DNA of 64,000 bases from Gracilaria vermiculophylla (GCA_019155205.2 JAHNZQ020000308.1:2721998-2785997), one strand, 5' to 3'; positions 50,924-61,867 are shown, counted from the stretch's first letter. Translations and numbers: made by a program. The notes: a model not told the origin generated them from the sequence alone.

Positions 50924-51487
50924 CTACACGGACTTTTTGAAACCACGACTGGCCCGACGACCACGAGCGCGTTCGAACTTTCGGCCCTTTGAACGGACGT
51001 ACGGTTTGACATGATTTTTCTTTGCCACACCGAAGAAGTGCTTGTAGACCTCACGAGCGTGGCGCCTCCCGCGGAGAAGCACCGTGTTGGCACCAGTGGG
51101 GGATCGTACGGCCAGCTGATCAAAGGTGATGCACTCACCCCCAGCCTTTTCAATTCGGGCACGCGCGGTGCTTGAGAAATCCAAAGCGCAAATGGACAGT
51201 TTCGGAACGTCCAACATTCTTTCGTCGTCCAAAACCTTCCCCACTACGACGGCGGTCTTATCGGTTCTCCTGTCCATGAACTGCGCAATACGCGAAATGG
51301 ATAGCGGTGGGCGAGATGTTCGCGACATAAATAATCTCTTCAACACGACGGCATTAAACTTCTCATCGGTTCGACGTGCGAGGAAGCGATAAAGTTGTAC
51401 AAGCAAGGACAGGTAGGGATTCTCGGACTTCGGGCCCCTTCGTCCTCCTTTCTTGATTCTTCCTCCTTTTTCAAGATCGATACCCAT
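50924..51487 (-). CDS. RPL18: 60S ribosomal protein L18 (eL18)
   Basis: 187 residues, normal length, ATG at 51487 ([20 protein letters not shown]). The family motifs run in order: [92 protein letters not shown], and the basic end [16 protein letters not shown]. It is a component of the cytosolic large ribosomal subunit. No intron, although ribosomal protein genes are often the last to lose introns in intron-poor genomes. Confidence 0.98.
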   Translation of the reverse strand: MGIDLEKGGRIKKGGRRGPKSENPYLSLLVQLYRFLARRTDEKFNAVVLKRLFMSRTSRPPLSISRIAQFMDRRTDKTAVVVGKVLDDERMLDVPKLSICALDFSSTARARIEKAGGECITFDQLAVRSPTGANTVLLRGRRHAREVYKHFFGVAKKNHVKPYVRSKGRKFERARGRRASRGFKKSV

Positions 51488-52589
51488 GATTCCAAATGAT
51501 ACAGTGATCAGTCACTCTCGGCGAGTTAAGAGAGAGGTAAGCGCGAGAGAAAAGCGCCTCGGGGTGCGACGCGGACGTTCACTCGGGCGCGCGATGACCG
51601 GTGGGCTTGAGCGATCTGTGCTATCATGGCAGTCGCCGTCGACAACTGCAAAATTGGATCAATGACCTAATTTACACGTGGGCCGAATGTTGGCGACCAA
51701 AAATGTGCCGCCAGCGGTGGGAGCGCTACCAAAGTCACAGTGGCGATGTACACGGTTACCAGGGAAACCTGCACCCCATGTGTAGATACGAGCTACGGAT
51801 TCCGTAGGATATCTACTGTAACTACTGTAACGGATGACACAAAAGCCGCATAGGCAGTCGGCAAGCAAGGACAATCGTGAAACTGGACTTTTGAAGTATT
51901 CTTAATGAATCAGGCTTCCGGATCTTGTTCCAAACACCTTTTAAGATATGGAAAACATCTGTTTACGCCTCGGTGGTGCTATGTTCGGGATTTCTCCATA
52001 CAAGCCAGAGTTAACGAGCAGACATTCTGCGCACATATTAACGGTTCCTAACTCTATAAAGGTTGCGACAGCTGCGCAACTTGCGAGTCCTTCCGAGTAC
52101 GGACTGCAGAAGTGCGTAGAATCGCCGTTGTACAGTTCCCCGATGAAGACTATGAATGTTTCTTCATCACGGCAGAAGGGCAGAGAGCGGAGCTTCCAGA
52201 GGTCCCAGCGCTGTCCTTCTGAAGAGGTTTTTCAACATACAACCAAATATCCAAGACGTCAGAACAGAACAAACATTCCTAGATTAACTAACAACTTCAC
52301 CAAAACCCAGAGGACGAATTCAGATCGGCGGAATATTCTGACTTCCATGAAAACTATACATTACTTGAAACGGTGGTTCCTCAAAGCCGCGTGCATGATT
52401 CTCTGACAATTGCAGGAAACCATCTGCTTCGGACAGAGGTAAAAAGAAAAACTATGCGAGGCTTGGACAGTCCCCAACATTTCGACACGGTTGGGGTCCA
52501 ATTCGCTCAGTGGCCTCACTCCGACTTTATGTTACATTCGAGGAGGTAAAAGGCCCGAAAGAAAAATAAGCATTACGTGGTCGAAACCA
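51488..52589. other. Intergenic, one weak open frame
   Basis: 1.1 kb between the eL18 start and the 3' end of a coiled-coil gene, holding the eL18 promoter. A 152-codon frame at 51948-52406 on the plus strand begins with ATG but is basic, Ser/Thr/Arg-rich and without any domain; I do not support it as a gene. Confidence 0.45.
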
Positions 52590-53273
52590 TCACCATTCTT
52601 CTTGAGCGATCTTCATCTCCTGACATATTTCTTGTTGACGTCTCTTTATCGAACTGACCTCGTCCACAACGTCAAGAAGCTCTTGTTCCGCCTTATTTAG
52701 TCTCTCCATTTCCTCAGCTATACACTTTGCAAGCACTTCAGGATCTTCTTCCTCGACAATATCTCTAGTCTCCACAACGGGCTTTACGCTGTTTGTCTCA
52801 CAGATATCAGAGCTAGACGTTGGCTGTCCGTTTACTCTGTGCAAGTCGATGCCATTCGACAAACTTTTCGCGAGGTCATCTGTCGAAGCTGCTAGGAGGT
52901 CGTCTGCTTGTTCATCTGCTTCCAATGCTCGCTTTGCTCGAGCCAGGTCGCGCGCGATTGCGTCTCGAACGGCAAGAAGCTCGCTCGCTTGCAGCTTTGT
53001 TTCAATGATTTCGTGATCAATTCGCTCTTGATGTGACTTTGCGTTGTCGATAACAGTCCGGTGGCGGTCAATCTGCTCTTCCAGGTCCTCACGTTCTCGT
53101 TCGCTTTGTTCTAGCCTCTCTCGAAGCCTTGAAAGGGAGTCCAGGGCCCTGGAAACATCTTCAGGTTGGACTTCGTCAGTCTTCATCAGTGTGGCAAGGC
53201 TTTCCGCGGCATCCGTCACTACTTGTTCGTCAGACGAGGTGGCTTCATTTTCAGAAAGCTCGCACGCGCACAT
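52590..53273 (-). CDS. Unknown coiled-coil protein
   Basis: 227 residues from ATG at 53273. After an acidic N-terminus, two long coiled coils dominate: about 40-125 (LSRLRERLEQSEREREDLEE through RAKRALEADEQ) and about 175-227 (EEMERLNKAEQELLDVVDEV to the end), joined by a polar linker. It contains no catalytic motif or membrane segment. Candidates include adaptor or tether subunits, but no family is recognised. Confidence 0.75.
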   Translation of the reverse strand: MCACELSENEATSSDEQVVTDAAESLATLMKTDEVQPEDVSRALDSLSRLRERLEQSEREREDLEEQIDRHRTVIDNAKSHQERIDHEIIETKLQASELLAVRDAIARDLARAKRALEADEQADDLLAASTDDLAKSLSNGIDLHRVNGQPTSSSDICETNSVKPVVETRDIVEEEDPEVLAKCIAEEMERLNKAEQELLDVVDEVSSIKRRQQEICQEMKIAQEEW

Positions 53274-54308
53274 TCTTGGTTGTTAGTTGTTCACTTGTTC
53301 ACAAATGTTTCGTCAGCTTCCGCCTCAAATTCGCTCTTCGTTAGCGTTGAGTGGCTTTGAACAGGATACAATGTCGAGAAAGCGGAGATGTGAGGCAAGA
53401 GCCTCCTTTCCGAGAGCTGTCCGAATAGTGCACAACCGGGCATGAACCTCCCTGCTTCGCACATGCTAAGGAGGATAACAGCAACGCATGCGGATATTCA
53501 TCGTGATCACACCCAATAACCGTTTCCACAAGGGATAGACAGCCAAAGGCATTTCTACTGGACTTTCGCGTGCAATAATTTTCTTGAAATTGGTTCTCGA
53601 GTCGATTAGTAACATAATCCACAATCGTCTTACAGTGTAATAATTCAAATTTTATGAAAAATGCGCAGCAAGGGCCGGCAAAAATGTCAATCACTTTTGA
53701 CTGGGTTCAGAACGTGGTCTGTCCGTTTCTGGTCCACAAGACAAGAGCATAATAAGGCGAGCATCGTATGAGTGCGGCGATGCTTGAAATTTTAAAATTT
53801 AGGAGGCATCCACATGTTGACTAACCTGTGTTTTTTCTCTCGTTTCAGAATGATGCTCTATTTAGAGCCATATGAATCGCTTTAAATCCTTCATGGATGT
53901 CTGGTGGTATTTATTGGCCCCAAAGCATGCCCCTGCCTTCCAAATGACAGGAAAAAGCTGAAGAACTAGGACCACAACATCTCAGTTCAAGAGTTCTATT
54001 GAGAAGTAAGGCAGACTCTGGTTACCGCCGTTTGTGACGTTTTAGAATTGCTGTATGCTTGACGAGCAGTGTACACAACAGTTGACGGCTGCGTTCTTTT
54101 AACCCTGTGGTAGTTGCCGATCGTACCCGTCTGTCAGGATCCCACTGTTTTCACCACACCAAAGTCTCGTTCACGGGGAGTCAGTCGTTTTCTCACCTTA
54201 ATTCCCCAATCTGGAACTTAGTTCCATCTGGTTCTTTGTTGTCCATTGTCATTCAATCAAAGCAGGGGATTTGAGGAGCAGAGTTCACTAGTTCGAGGCG
54301 CGTTTAAG
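53274..54308. promoter_or_regulatory. Divergent upstream region of the coiled-coil gene and SEC61 alpha
   Basis: 1.03 kb between outward-facing starts. Frames here are at most about 117 codons, overlapping and without domains. The SEC61 frame is open from 54246 but only through a TTG. Confidence 0.45.
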
Positions 54309-55724
54309 ATGTGGCGCGCCATTGTGAGACCGTTCGTGCCGTTGCTGCCAGAAATTGAAGCACCGAACAAGCGAATTGCTTTCAAAGAGAAAGTGCTATG
54401 GACGTCCGTAACGCTTTTTATCTACCTTGTATGCTGTCAAATTCCGTTGTATGGTGTGAAGAATACCAAGGCATCCGATCCCCTGTACTTCGTGCGAGCT
54501 GTTTTAGCTGCATCTAATCGAGGAACCCTGATGGAGCTTGGAATCTCTCCCATTATTACATCATCCATGATCATGCAGTTTCTGGCTGGGACTCGAATCA
54601 TCCAGGTTGATCAGGGATTGAAGGAAGACCGTGCTTTGTTCTCAGGTGCAGAGAAGCTCATGGGGCTCATCATCTGTCTGGTAGAGGCAACTATGTACGT
54701 GTTCTCCGGCATGTATGGAGACCTGTCTGTTCTTGGAACAGGTAACGCAATCCTCATTGTCACTCAACTCTTCGTTGCTGGCATGATTGTTCTGCTTTTG
54801 GACGAGCTTCTTCAGAAAGGATATGGTCTTGGATCTGGCATTTCTCTTTTCATTGCAACAAACATCTGTGAAACAATCGTGTGGTCTTCCCTCTCCCCAA
54901 CGACCATCAACATTGGTCGTGGCAAAGAGTTTGAAGGTGCAGTCATTGCCTTCTTCCACCTTCTCATCACTCGAGATGATAAGGTGAGAGCATTCCGTGA
55001 GGCACTGTTCCGTCCTGAGCTGCCCAACATTTCCAATCTGCTAGCTACTGTTCTCGTGTTTGCCATCGTGATTTACTTCCAAGGCTTCCGCGTGGACCTG
55101 CCCGTGAAGTCAAGCCAAGTGCGAGGTGCGCAAGGATCATATCCGATCAAGCTGTTCTACACGTCAAACATCCCAATCATTCTTCAGACTGCGCTGGTTT
55201 CCAATCTTTACTTTGTTTCGCAAGTTCTGTACACAAGGTATCCGTCAAATCTGCTAGTGAATATTATGGGAAGATGGACAAGAATTCGAGACTCATCGCA
55301 AATGTACCCTATTGGAGGCCTTGCATACTACATTTCACGGCCACCGCATCTAAGAGCAGTGTTTGAGGATCCGCTTCGTGCAATTGTGTATCTGGCATTC
55401 ATTCTTACGGCATGCGGACTGTTCAGCAAATACTGGATTGATGTATCCGGGTCATCGGCTCGGGACGTGGCACGACAGTTGAAGGAGCAAAAGATGACTT
55501 TGAAAGGACATCGTGAAACGTCGCTAGTGAAAGAGCTTAATCGGTACATCCCGACGGCGGCTGCGTTTGGAGGAATTTGTATTGGACTTCTAACTATAAT
55601 GGCTGACTTTTTGGGAGCAATTGGGTCTGGCACTGGCATTCTTATGGCTGTGACAATCATCTACCAATACTTTGAGATCTTTGCCAAGGAGTCAGGAAGT
55701 GATTCTGGTTTGATGTTCTTCTGA
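54309..55724 (+). CDS. SEC61A: Protein translocation channel SEC61 subunit alpha
   Basis: 471 residues from ATG at 54309, the usual length. It is the ten-helix channel protein of the ER membrane for co- and post-translational import. Conserved stretches include [34 protein letters not shown], the plug region [60 protein letters not shown] and, at the end, [20 protein letters not shown]. The short amphipathic N-terminus ([16 protein letters not shown]) matches the family, so the upstream open frame is not coding. No intron. Confidence 0.98.
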   Translation: MWRAIVRPFVPLLPEIEAPNKRIAFKEKVLWTSVTLFIYLVCCQIPLYGVKNTKASDPLYFVRAVLAASNRGTLMELGISPIITSSMIMQFLAGTRIIQVDQGLKEDRALFSGAEKLMGLIICLVEATMYVFSGMYGDLSVLGTGNAILIVTQLFVAGMIVLLLDELLQKGYGLGSGISLFIATNICETIVWSSLSPTTINIGRGKEFEGAVIAFFHLLITRDDKVRAFREALFRPELPNISNLLATVLVFAIVIYFQGFRVDLPVKSSQVRGAQGSYPIKLFYTSNIPIILQTALVSNLYFVSQVLYTRYPSNLLVNIMGRWTRIRDSSQMYPIGGLAYYISRPPHLRAVFEDPLRAIVYLAFILTACGLFSKYWIDVSGSSARDVARQLKEQKMTLKGHRETSLVKELNRYIPTAAAFGGICIGLLTIMADFLGAIGSGTGILMAVTIIYQYFEIFAKESGSDSGLMFF

Positions 55725-56496
55725 GTAAACGTGTGCACAGAATATGTAGAAGTGAACGGTGCCAAGGATGCAAGGGATAGGTGAGCGGCAGTGAGAGTCA
55801 CTCTGTCATAGGGCTGACGCGCACTGGCGATGTGTATTCATTGCGAGTGAAAGTAGAAAGAGCGTCAGGCGGCTGGACGGAGCGCACAGATGGGACCTAC
55901 AGTGGTACTCGCGACGTGTGCAGATGCAGCGCTGCGAGCGTCGACAAGGAAGAATCAGAAGATACGAAACGCGGCAACGGGGGGGAATGCTGAAAGCGGT
56001 TAGATATGAGTGCGAGAAGCAGAAGTGAGATAGACTGCATCGCGAGGGCGCCGAGCACGCAGCGTCGATGACGTCAGCGCAGCTGCTCGTACGGCTGCGG
56101 TGGCGGCAGCACTAAAGCATTAAAGACGGACTGGTGACGGCGGCCCTTTGGCTGCGCACAGTGGGACACGTGTCCGCTGTTGCACGCGCCGACGGCAGTT
56201 GCACGCAGCCCGTTGGTCCCGGAGCGCTCGACACCTCAAAAGTTGGGAGTGAAAACCAGCGCACCGCCTTGTCGCCCCCGCGAGCACGGGCACCAACTTC
56301 AGTGTAGGTGGCCGGCCCCATACAGCGTGCGCAGCCGTCGCTCGCACGCTCCGCCGCCCTTCTCCCCCTTCGCCTCCGCTTCCCCTCCTGCCGAGCGCGG
56401 TCCCTCTGCCCGCTCGTCCACTCTCCCCCTCCCCTTCCCCCTCCCCCTCCCCTTCTCCCCCCTCCACGTCGGCGCCGAACGGCTCACCTCGGTACC
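55725..56496. promoter_or_regulatory. Upstream region of the membrane RING gene
   Basis: 772 bases between SEC61 alpha and the ATG at 56497, increasingly GC-rich. It includes a 45-base pyrimidine tract, listed separately. Open frames on both strands here reflect composition. Confidence 0.5.
56421..56465 (+). repeat. Polypyrimidine tract (CT-rich)
   Basis: 45 bases of only C and T, mostly CCCCT units, ending 31 bases before the start codon of the RING gene. It could be an initiator/leader element of that gene or a slippage-prone repeat. Confidence 0.9.
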
Positions 56497-57501
56497 ATGG
56501 CCGACGCGCCCGCTGAGGGCACTGCCGTCCCTGCCGACGCCGCGGCCCAACAGCCCAACTCTAACCTGCGCCGCCGCGCCGCCGTCGCCGCCGTAACTTC
56601 GGGCGCCGCCTCCACCACTAACCCGCCTGCTGTCCCCGCGCAAGATGCCGCCCTCGCCCGCGTGCACCAACCCTCTACGTCTACGCATGCCGCAACCGCT
56701 TCGCTCAATAACAACTTCCGCGCGCACGCCGTAGCCGGCGCAATGAGCCTGGGGCTTCTCACCGCCGCGGTGGGCAGCACTTACCTGCTCTCCGACAATG
56801 ACACCGTGCTGCCTATCGCGCTTGCCGCCTGCGTCGCCACCGTCTCCTCCCTCATCATCCGCATCGCCTTCCCGAACATCGGTGCCAATCCACAGCACGT
56901 GCGCGCCCGAGTTCGTCACTTCCGCACCCACAGGCATTTTACGGGCGAGCGTGCCGCCTATGTTCGCACCAGCCAGCGCCTGGCTCTCATGGACCGCGAC
57001 TTCACCGATGCCGACTACGAATTGCTGCTCGACCTGGACAATAACAGTCAGCGTTTTCGCCAATTTTTGGAGGGCGCCAGCGAGGAGACCGTCACTCGTC
57101 TCCCCACCTTCATCTACCAAGACCCCGAAAAAGGTCGTCAACAAAAGCACACCCTCCTGGAAGACGAGCCCGACCAAGCACCCCCACGAAACAAGCTAGA
57201 TCTCCAACTCGACCAACAGAGCGAAGACTATGTGGACCGAGTCACTTCACCTCACAAGCACGCAGAAGAACCACTGCAAAAATTGGTCGCCCAGCACTCC
57301 GAATTAGCCGATGCCACCGCGACGCATTGTATAATATGTATGGAAGATTTTGAGCACGGAATGAAGATTCGTATTCTTCCTTGTTTCCATCGTTTCATGG
57401 CGGAATGCATCGACCCATGGTTGAAGCAGCAGGCCAAATGTCCAGTGTGCAAGAACAGCATTCGACAAGATATGCATACTTTGCCCCCTGGTTGTACTTA
57501 A
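56497..57501 (+). CDS. Membrane-anchored RING-H2-like protein with a substituted zinc ligand
   Basis: 334 residues from the ATG at 56497 in a strong context (ACCATGG). An Ala/Pro-rich N-terminus leads to two hydrophobic helices, about 76-98 and 103-125. A charged region (LMDRDFTDADYELLLDLDNN) follows, and the RING lies near the C-terminus, residues 278-318: CIICMEDFEHGMK, LPCFHRFMAECIDPWL, then CPVC. This is a RING-H2 pattern except that the fifth zinc ligand, normally histidine (HxFH), is Met301. Such proteins are E3 ubiquitin ligases of the ER or endomembranes; whether this one folds and is active is uncertain. The reading frame is intact on both sides. Confidence 0.88.
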   Translation: MADAPAEGTAVPADAAAQQPNSNLRRRAAVAAVTSGAASTTNPPAVPAQDAALARVHQPSTSTHAATASLNNNFRAHAVAGAMSLGLLTAAVGSTYLLSDNDTVLPIALAACVATVSSLIIRIAFPNIGANPQHVRARVRHFRTHRHFTGERAAYVRTSQRLALMDRDFTDADYELLLDLDNNSQRFRQFLEGASEETVTRLPTFIYQDPEKGRQQKHTLLEDEPDQAPPRNKLDLQLDQQSEDYVDRVTSPHKHAEEPLQKLVAQHSELADATATHCIICMEDFEHGMKIRILPCFHRFMAECIDPWLKQQAKCPVCKNSIRQDMHTLPPGCT

Positions 57502-57928
57502 CATATTCCCACCGTTTCGTACTCTGCGCAGTTGTCCTGCACATGAAAGCAGAACGGCCACTTTTTGTACGCTGCAACCATCTCGTATGCTCTCGTTTTC
57601 CAGATGCCGTTGATCGCGTTTCACGTCTTGGATCTAAAAAAGAAAAAAATAACGACGCCTTACATGACCTGCTCACGACGACCCTAAATTTTGACTTTCG
57701 CGACTCCGGCACCCTGAACATAGTTAGCATGTGTGCAACAATGAACACTGCAACGGAATGGTTTAAGTGATGGGGACTGTCTACTAAGATTCGTATTGTG
57801 TACAAAGATATATATCATTTAAAGTAGTTTCTCAAGTAAGTTTTCCACTCGTAGTACTGTCATTGAAGATCGTAGGTTAGCAAACTGGTTCAATTTCTGG
57901 TTTGTGCTTCAGTTTTCAGCAGTCATAG
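57502..57928. other. Intergenic between convergent genes
   Basis: The 3' flanks of the RING gene and the SHAQKYF MYB gene. Short frames only; nothing recognised. Confidence 0.6.
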
Positions 57929-59518
57929 TTAATGTTCCTGACGCTGTTGAACCTGAAGTTGTTGGCCACACGTCTCGCGTAGCTGTCGCTGGAACACCGC
58001 GCTCTCGATGTTCACTTCTAAGTTCTTGACGAGTAACTTGATTATCTCCCAGTCAAGCCGGCTGAGGTCCGAGTTTTCCACCACATGCCGAATATTCAGT
58101 ACCTCCGTCGGATCAATGACCGTTGCAAAGAACGCATATATACGCATGAAGTCTGGACTCATTGCGATACTTTCCCCCCCTTCGCTGAGATCCGCACTGC
58201 TTTCCATACTTGATCTTTTCAAATTTGTTGACGTTGTTGCGGTCCCTCGGAGTGACGGCGATCCACCGGGTTCGGGATCAATATTTATTCGGTCAGACTG
58301 TTTCTTGCTTCTGCCAGAAGGCGGCCGCCCACCGCTGGCAGGGATACGCTCAGTCTTGATGCGAATGCCGTCCGGAGCAATATTAGTGCTCTTCGGTGTG
58401 CTCGTGATCATGGGTGAGTTATGGTTCAGTACTGATTCTTGCTTCACAGGACTCGGAGTGCCTCTTGGAGTAGCTTGGGCGCTGGTTGCGCTTTGTAAAA
58501 CAGGAGACACCGCACTTGCGACTGGAGGCACTCTACCCGCTGCGTTTTGATGCTGCATCATTTGCAGAAACGGTTGTTGGCTATCAAAGGATTGAGCCAA
58601 CGGCAGCGCAGTTTGGTAGTTCATGTGGGCAGTTCCCATTGCACCATTTAGTTGTTGTTGGTGATGCTGCTGTCGCTGTTGTACAGCTACAAGGTCACTT
58701 GGCTCACTCAGGCGAGGAGAGATGGCTTTCGCAGAGCGACCCGTCTGCGGAGTGCTTCCCTGAGACGGTGAACGTATAGATGCCAACGGATGTCGAAAGT
58801 TCATATATTGAGCTTGCAGACCCAAGGCATGCAGTGCGTACATGTGTGGCGCAACAGGGACAGTAGACATTGGGGCACCCGACATTGCGGCAAATGCCAT
58901 TGGAAGTGGGGATGAGGTTGGCATGGAAGCCGAAAGCGGCACGGGAAGCTGTGGCTGTCGGGGCAAGGGCGCTTGTTGTGAGGCCGAAGCGGCAGAACTC
59001 GCAGCGTTATGCTTGCGCTTCGGTCTCGGAGGTGGGATGTGCTCGCCAGTGTTGTGCTTCTGAACCTTCAAGAAGTACTTTTGGGCATGCGAACGGATCT
59101 GCGTAAGGTTCTTGGTGCGTACATGGCTTTCAATCTGTTTCCAAGAGCGACCGTACTTCTTTAATGCATCAAGGAAGAGGTTGTGCTCTTCTGGGGTCCA
59201 AATCTCTCTAGTTTTGGTGATGACGTACTTCTTTCGAGGCTTTTTCGCGGGTGGTCCGTTAGTGCTAGACTGCTTTTTACGCTGATCCTGTGACGCAGTG
59301 GTGGTTTTTCGCTCGATTCTTTTCGACGGCGTTGTCGGGGATGACTGGGTTGGGGTCCCCATGCGATTTGTAGGAGACGGTGCGTGTAAAGGGCTTATCG
59401 GATCCGACGGGATTGCACGCTGGCCAGGGGCTGTTCCAATCACACTTGGAGTGGTGGGTGGCGGGGGCTGAGAGGGTAGAGTGGATTGGGGCTGCATATT
59501 GCGCTCGGGGTCTGCCAT
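57929..59518 (-). CDS. SHAQKYF-type single-MYB transcription factor (LHY/CCA1/REVEILLE-like)
   Basis: 529 residues from ATG at 59518; the open frame upstream starts only at GTG. One MYB repeat lies at about 103-152: [20 protein letters not shown], then [20 protein letters not shown], with SHAQKYF at 143-149. Just after it [13 protein letters not shown] resembles the proline- and basic-rich segment that follows the MYB in plant REVEILLE proteins. The remainder is Gln/Ser/Pro-rich, typical of an activation or repression region, except for an ordered C-terminal stretch (about 455-515, [20 protein letters not shown] and on) like the LCL region of plant RVE8-type factors. It is a nuclear DNA-binding protein; plant relatives bind the evening element AAAATATCT in the circadian clock. 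One such element lies in its own upstream region. Confidence 0.9.
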   Translation of the reverse strand: MADPERNMQPQSTLPSQPPPPTTPSVIGTAPGQRAIPSDPISPLHAPSPTNRMGTPTQSSPTTPSKRIERKTTTASQDQRKKQSSTNGPPAKKPRKKYVITKTREIWTPEEHNLFLDALKKYGRSWKQIESHVRTKNLTQIRSHAQKYFLKVQKHNTGEHIPPPRPKRKHNAASSAASASQQAPLPRQPQLPVPLSASMPTSSPLPMAFAAMSGAPMSTVPVAPHMYALHALGLQAQYMNFRHPLASIRSPSQGSTPQTGRSAKAISPRLSEPSDLVAVQQRQQHHQQQLNGAMGTAHMNYQTALPLAQSFDSQQPFLQMMQHQNAAGRVPPVASAVSPVLQSATSAQATPRGTPSPVKQESVLNHNSPMITSTPKSTNIAPDGIRIKTERIPASGGRPPSGRSKKQSDRINIDPEPGGSPSLRGTATTSTNLKRSSMESSADLSEGGESIAMSPDFMRIYAFFATVIDPTEVLNIRHVVENSDLSRLDWEIIKLLVKNLEVNIESAVFQRQLRETCGQQLQVQQRQEH

Positions 59519-60206
59519 GGGCGATAGCAAGAGGGCGACGGGCAAAACGTGAAAAAAAAGGCGTTGTAAGGCGAGCGGAAAGTGCGATTGAGAGAGGGGG
59601 AGGGCGTAAGACGGGTCGCAAGCAGAACGCACTGAGGAGGCGAGGGATAAAGAGTGGACGACGAAATGCCAAGAGCAAAAGATGTCGATTGACGAGCGCT
59701 CGGAAAGCGCGGAGGGAGGGAGAGGCGGCGGCGCAACGTGGTGAACTCACGCGGGGAGGCGCGGTCGAGACAACGGGTGGATGAAAGGCGCGAGCGATCA
59801 GGAACGGCTTGAAGCACATTACGCGCGCAACATGAATGGCCGGCAGTGTGCGGTGCGTATCTGCACAGATTTCTGTTGTGCGGCAAGTAGGTGAAGATAT
59901 TTTGTGGAGCGGTGCGCTAGCATGAACACTTGGACCAATGCAAGTGCCGTAATAAGTATCTTCACTTGTGCTTGCTCTGCGAGAGATTTGCAATCTGGGC
60001 GAATCGGTTTGACCGGCACGCGATGCCGCGAAATAGCACGTGTCCACGTTGAAAGCACGGTTTGTCTTCGACACGTGTTCACGTGGCATTGGACGTGGAC
60101 GGCGGCAGCGCGACGCATAGCATCACATCAAAGGAAGAGCAGAACCTTGGCGGTTGACGATGCGGCCCCGACGGCGATGCGTAGGTCTGTCCCACACCCT
60201 TGCGCC
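59519..60206. promoter_or_regulatory. Divergent upstream region of the MYB and Faf1-like genes
   Basis: 688 bases between outward-facing starts. Frames are open on both strands but start at GTG or lack conservation. An evening-element sequence is listed separately. Confidence 0.5.
59895..59903 (-). promoter_or_regulatory. Evening element AAAATATCT
   Basis: An exact AAAATATCT on the minus strand, 377 bases upstream of the MYB start codon and about 300 upstream of the Faf1-like start. This is the binding site of plant CCA1/LHY/REVEILLE MYBs. A 9-mer occurs by chance about once in two windows this size, and another copy lies inside BIG coding sequence (18838-18846), so function is only suggested by its position. 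Confidence 0.4.
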
Positions 60207-60962
60207 ATGGTTACGGTGGCCGCCGCCCCCGATGCGCAGCAACCGCAGCGTGACTGCGCCATGAGCGTTGCGGAAGATACTCAGCTGCAACACTTAGAAG
60301 CGCTGCTTGTCGAGCGCCTAATGAATCGCAGCTCTTCCGCCGCCCCGCGCCCCTGTTCCCCGCCTCAGCTGCCCGACAGCGCCCCTCGCCACCAGCCCCC
60401 GCATAACAAGCGCGAAAAGAAGATAAAAAAGCGAAAGAAACGACCGCGATCCGATGAGAAACGCATGGAAGCCTTCCGTCAAGCCGTCGCCCAGAAGGCA
60501 AAAGCCGCCCAAGACGCCGCGTTGGCCATTGCCACCGTGCGCCCGCGTCAAGCGTCACCGCCACCCCGTGCTCCTCGACTTTCTCCAAGATCTCCGCCCT
60601 CGCACGTCCCGACCCTCAGGGTGAAGCAGCTCCCGTCGTCTTTGCCATCGCGCCGCAACGAGACCGCCGCCACCAAAGCCGCAGCGGAGCGCGTATTCGT
60701 GAACGCGGTGGAATTTGTCAATTCCCACAGAACCGAAGTCGGTGACTTCGGATCGGAGGCGCTTCATCGCAGCGATCGCCGGAAGTACCAGATGGCCAAA
60801 CTCATCAAACTTGGATGTCGCCCGCCGAAGAATCAAAAGATGCCTATTGGTCTTTTGCAGAAGCGACGCAAGCGCGAGAAACTCACGGCTCTCAAACAAA
60901 AGCAGCGCGACCTTGAAACGGGTATGCTCCTTCGCATCAAGCGCAAAACAAAGCGCAAGTAG
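60207..60962 (+). CDS. Faf1/C1orf131-like small-subunit processome protein (DUF4602)
   Basis: 251 residues from ATG at 60207 (GCCATGG context). Other in-frame ATGs at 60177 and 60261 are possible. The N-terminal two thirds are Pro/Ala/Arg-rich and lysine-rich (KREKKIKKRKKRPRSDEKR), a nucleolar-type composition. The C-terminus carries the family motif: EVGDFGSEALHRSDRRKYQM, then LIKLGCRPPKNQKMPIGLLQ, with a basic tail. Yeast Faf1 and human C1orf131 have an equivalent K-x-L-G-x-+-P-P-K segment and take part in 40S subunit rRNA processing. The assignment rests on this one motif. Confidence 0.75.
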   Translation: MVTVAAAPDAQQPQRDCAMSVAEDTQLQHLEALLVERLMNRSSSAAPRPCSPPQLPDSAPRHQPPHNKREKKIKKRKKRPRSDEKRMEAFRQAVAQKAKAAQDAALAIATVRPRQASPPPRAPRLSPRSPPSHVPTLRVKQLPSSLPSRRNETAATKAAAERVFVNAVEFVNSHRTEVGDFGSEALHRSDRRKYQMAKLIKLGCRPPKNQKMPIGLLQKRRKREKLTALKQKQRDLETGMLLRIKRKTKRK

Positions 60963-61078
60963 TTGATGCGTTCCACTCCAAAGCATGCGCTTTCTGCCTC
61001 CGAGGCACGGCTCTGGGTCTGGGCTGTTAATCATCGGTGGTCAACACCAAGTCATACTCTTTAAAACTGCCTGTCATT

Positions 61079-61867
61079 CTACGACACCCCCTTTAAGGCC
61101 AGTATTCTTTCAATGTACTTCCCAGTTATGTCTACTTCGATGTTCACCCTCTCTCCCACCTCTTTCAGAGCTATTACAACGTGAGCTTGAGTAAATGGAA
61201 TCATCATAAACGTGAATGAGCTTTCGTCGTCCATCACATCGCACACAGTCAGGCTCGTTCCATCCACCGCAACATACCCTTTTTCCACAAGGTACTTCAT
61301 ATACTCTGCTTCAATGTTTATTGTGAACCAGATAGCGTCCTTCTCTCTCTTGATGTCTGTGATGATTCCAGTGCAATCCACATGGCCCTGGACAACGTGT
61401 CCGCCAAATCGCCCGTCTGCAGCTACGCTCCGTTCCAAATTTACCTTACATCCAGATTGTAACTGCCCGAGATTTGTCCTTCGCAATGTCTCTGGCGCGA
61501 GCCCGAACATAACGCACCGATCATGAAGGTGAGTCACTGTTAGACACGTTCCGTTGACCGAAATACTATCGCCCAACTTAACACCTTGCAACGTTTTATC
61601 GGCCTCTACGCTCAATGTCACGCCTCCCTCTTCCGAGTCAATGTTCTCAATTCTTTGCACTGTCCCCATTTCCTCCACAATTCCAGTGAACACCATCGTG
61701 ACGCCCCGGCTGGATATTTTTCTGCCTCCGAGCAGCTGCCTGTGGGTGCTCCAAGCCGCACTTGCGAGCTTGCTGGGCCGCGTCCCGCATATGAAAGCGC
61801 GCTTCGTTCTCGCAAGCCGGTGAGGAAATCCCGCCGATATGAACGCCGTATCGATTGTCCCCCACAT
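61079..61867 (-). CDS. ribE: Riboflavin synthase alpha chain with a presequence
   Basis: 262 residues from ATG at 61867. The catalytic part begins at Met58 (MVFTGIVEEMGTVQRIEN) and is about 205 residues, the normal length. It has two lumazine-binding repeats: SISVNGTCLTVTH and GGHVVQGHVDCTGII in the first half, and VAVDGTSLTVCDV with SFTFMMIPFTQ in the second. It dismutates two 6,7-dimethyl-8-ribityllumazine molecules to riboflavin, the last step of vitamin B2 synthesis. The 57-residue N-terminal extension is basic, Ser/Ala-rich and nearly free of acid, which suits plastid import as in plants. It ends 116 bases from the convergent Faf1-like gene. Confidence 0.95.
   Translation of the reverse strand: MWGTIDTAFISAGFPHRLARTKRAFICGTRPSKLASAAWSTHRQLLGGRKISSRGVTMVFTGIVEEMGTVQRIENIDSEEGGVTLSVEADKTLQGVKLGDSISVNGTCLTVTHLHDRCVMFGLAPETLRRTNLGQLQSGCKVNLERSVAADGRFGGHVVQGHVDCTGIITDIKREKDAIWFTINIEAEYMKYLVEKGYVAVDGTSLTVCDVMDDESSFTFMMIPFTQAHVVIALKEVGERVNIEVDITGKYIERILALKGVS

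Noticed and set aside
51948..52406. 152-codon plus-strand frame beginning with ATG
   Set aside because: Basic, Ser/Thr-rich, no domain and no codon bias; cannot be supported over chance.
56299..57177. Minus-strand frame of 292 codons opposite the RING gene
   Set aside because: Gly-rich antisense shadow of the Ala/Pro-rich coding strand.
59277..60089. Minus-strand frame of 270 codons overlapping the MYB start
   Set aside because: Overlaps the MYB gene in another frame on the same strand; no domain.
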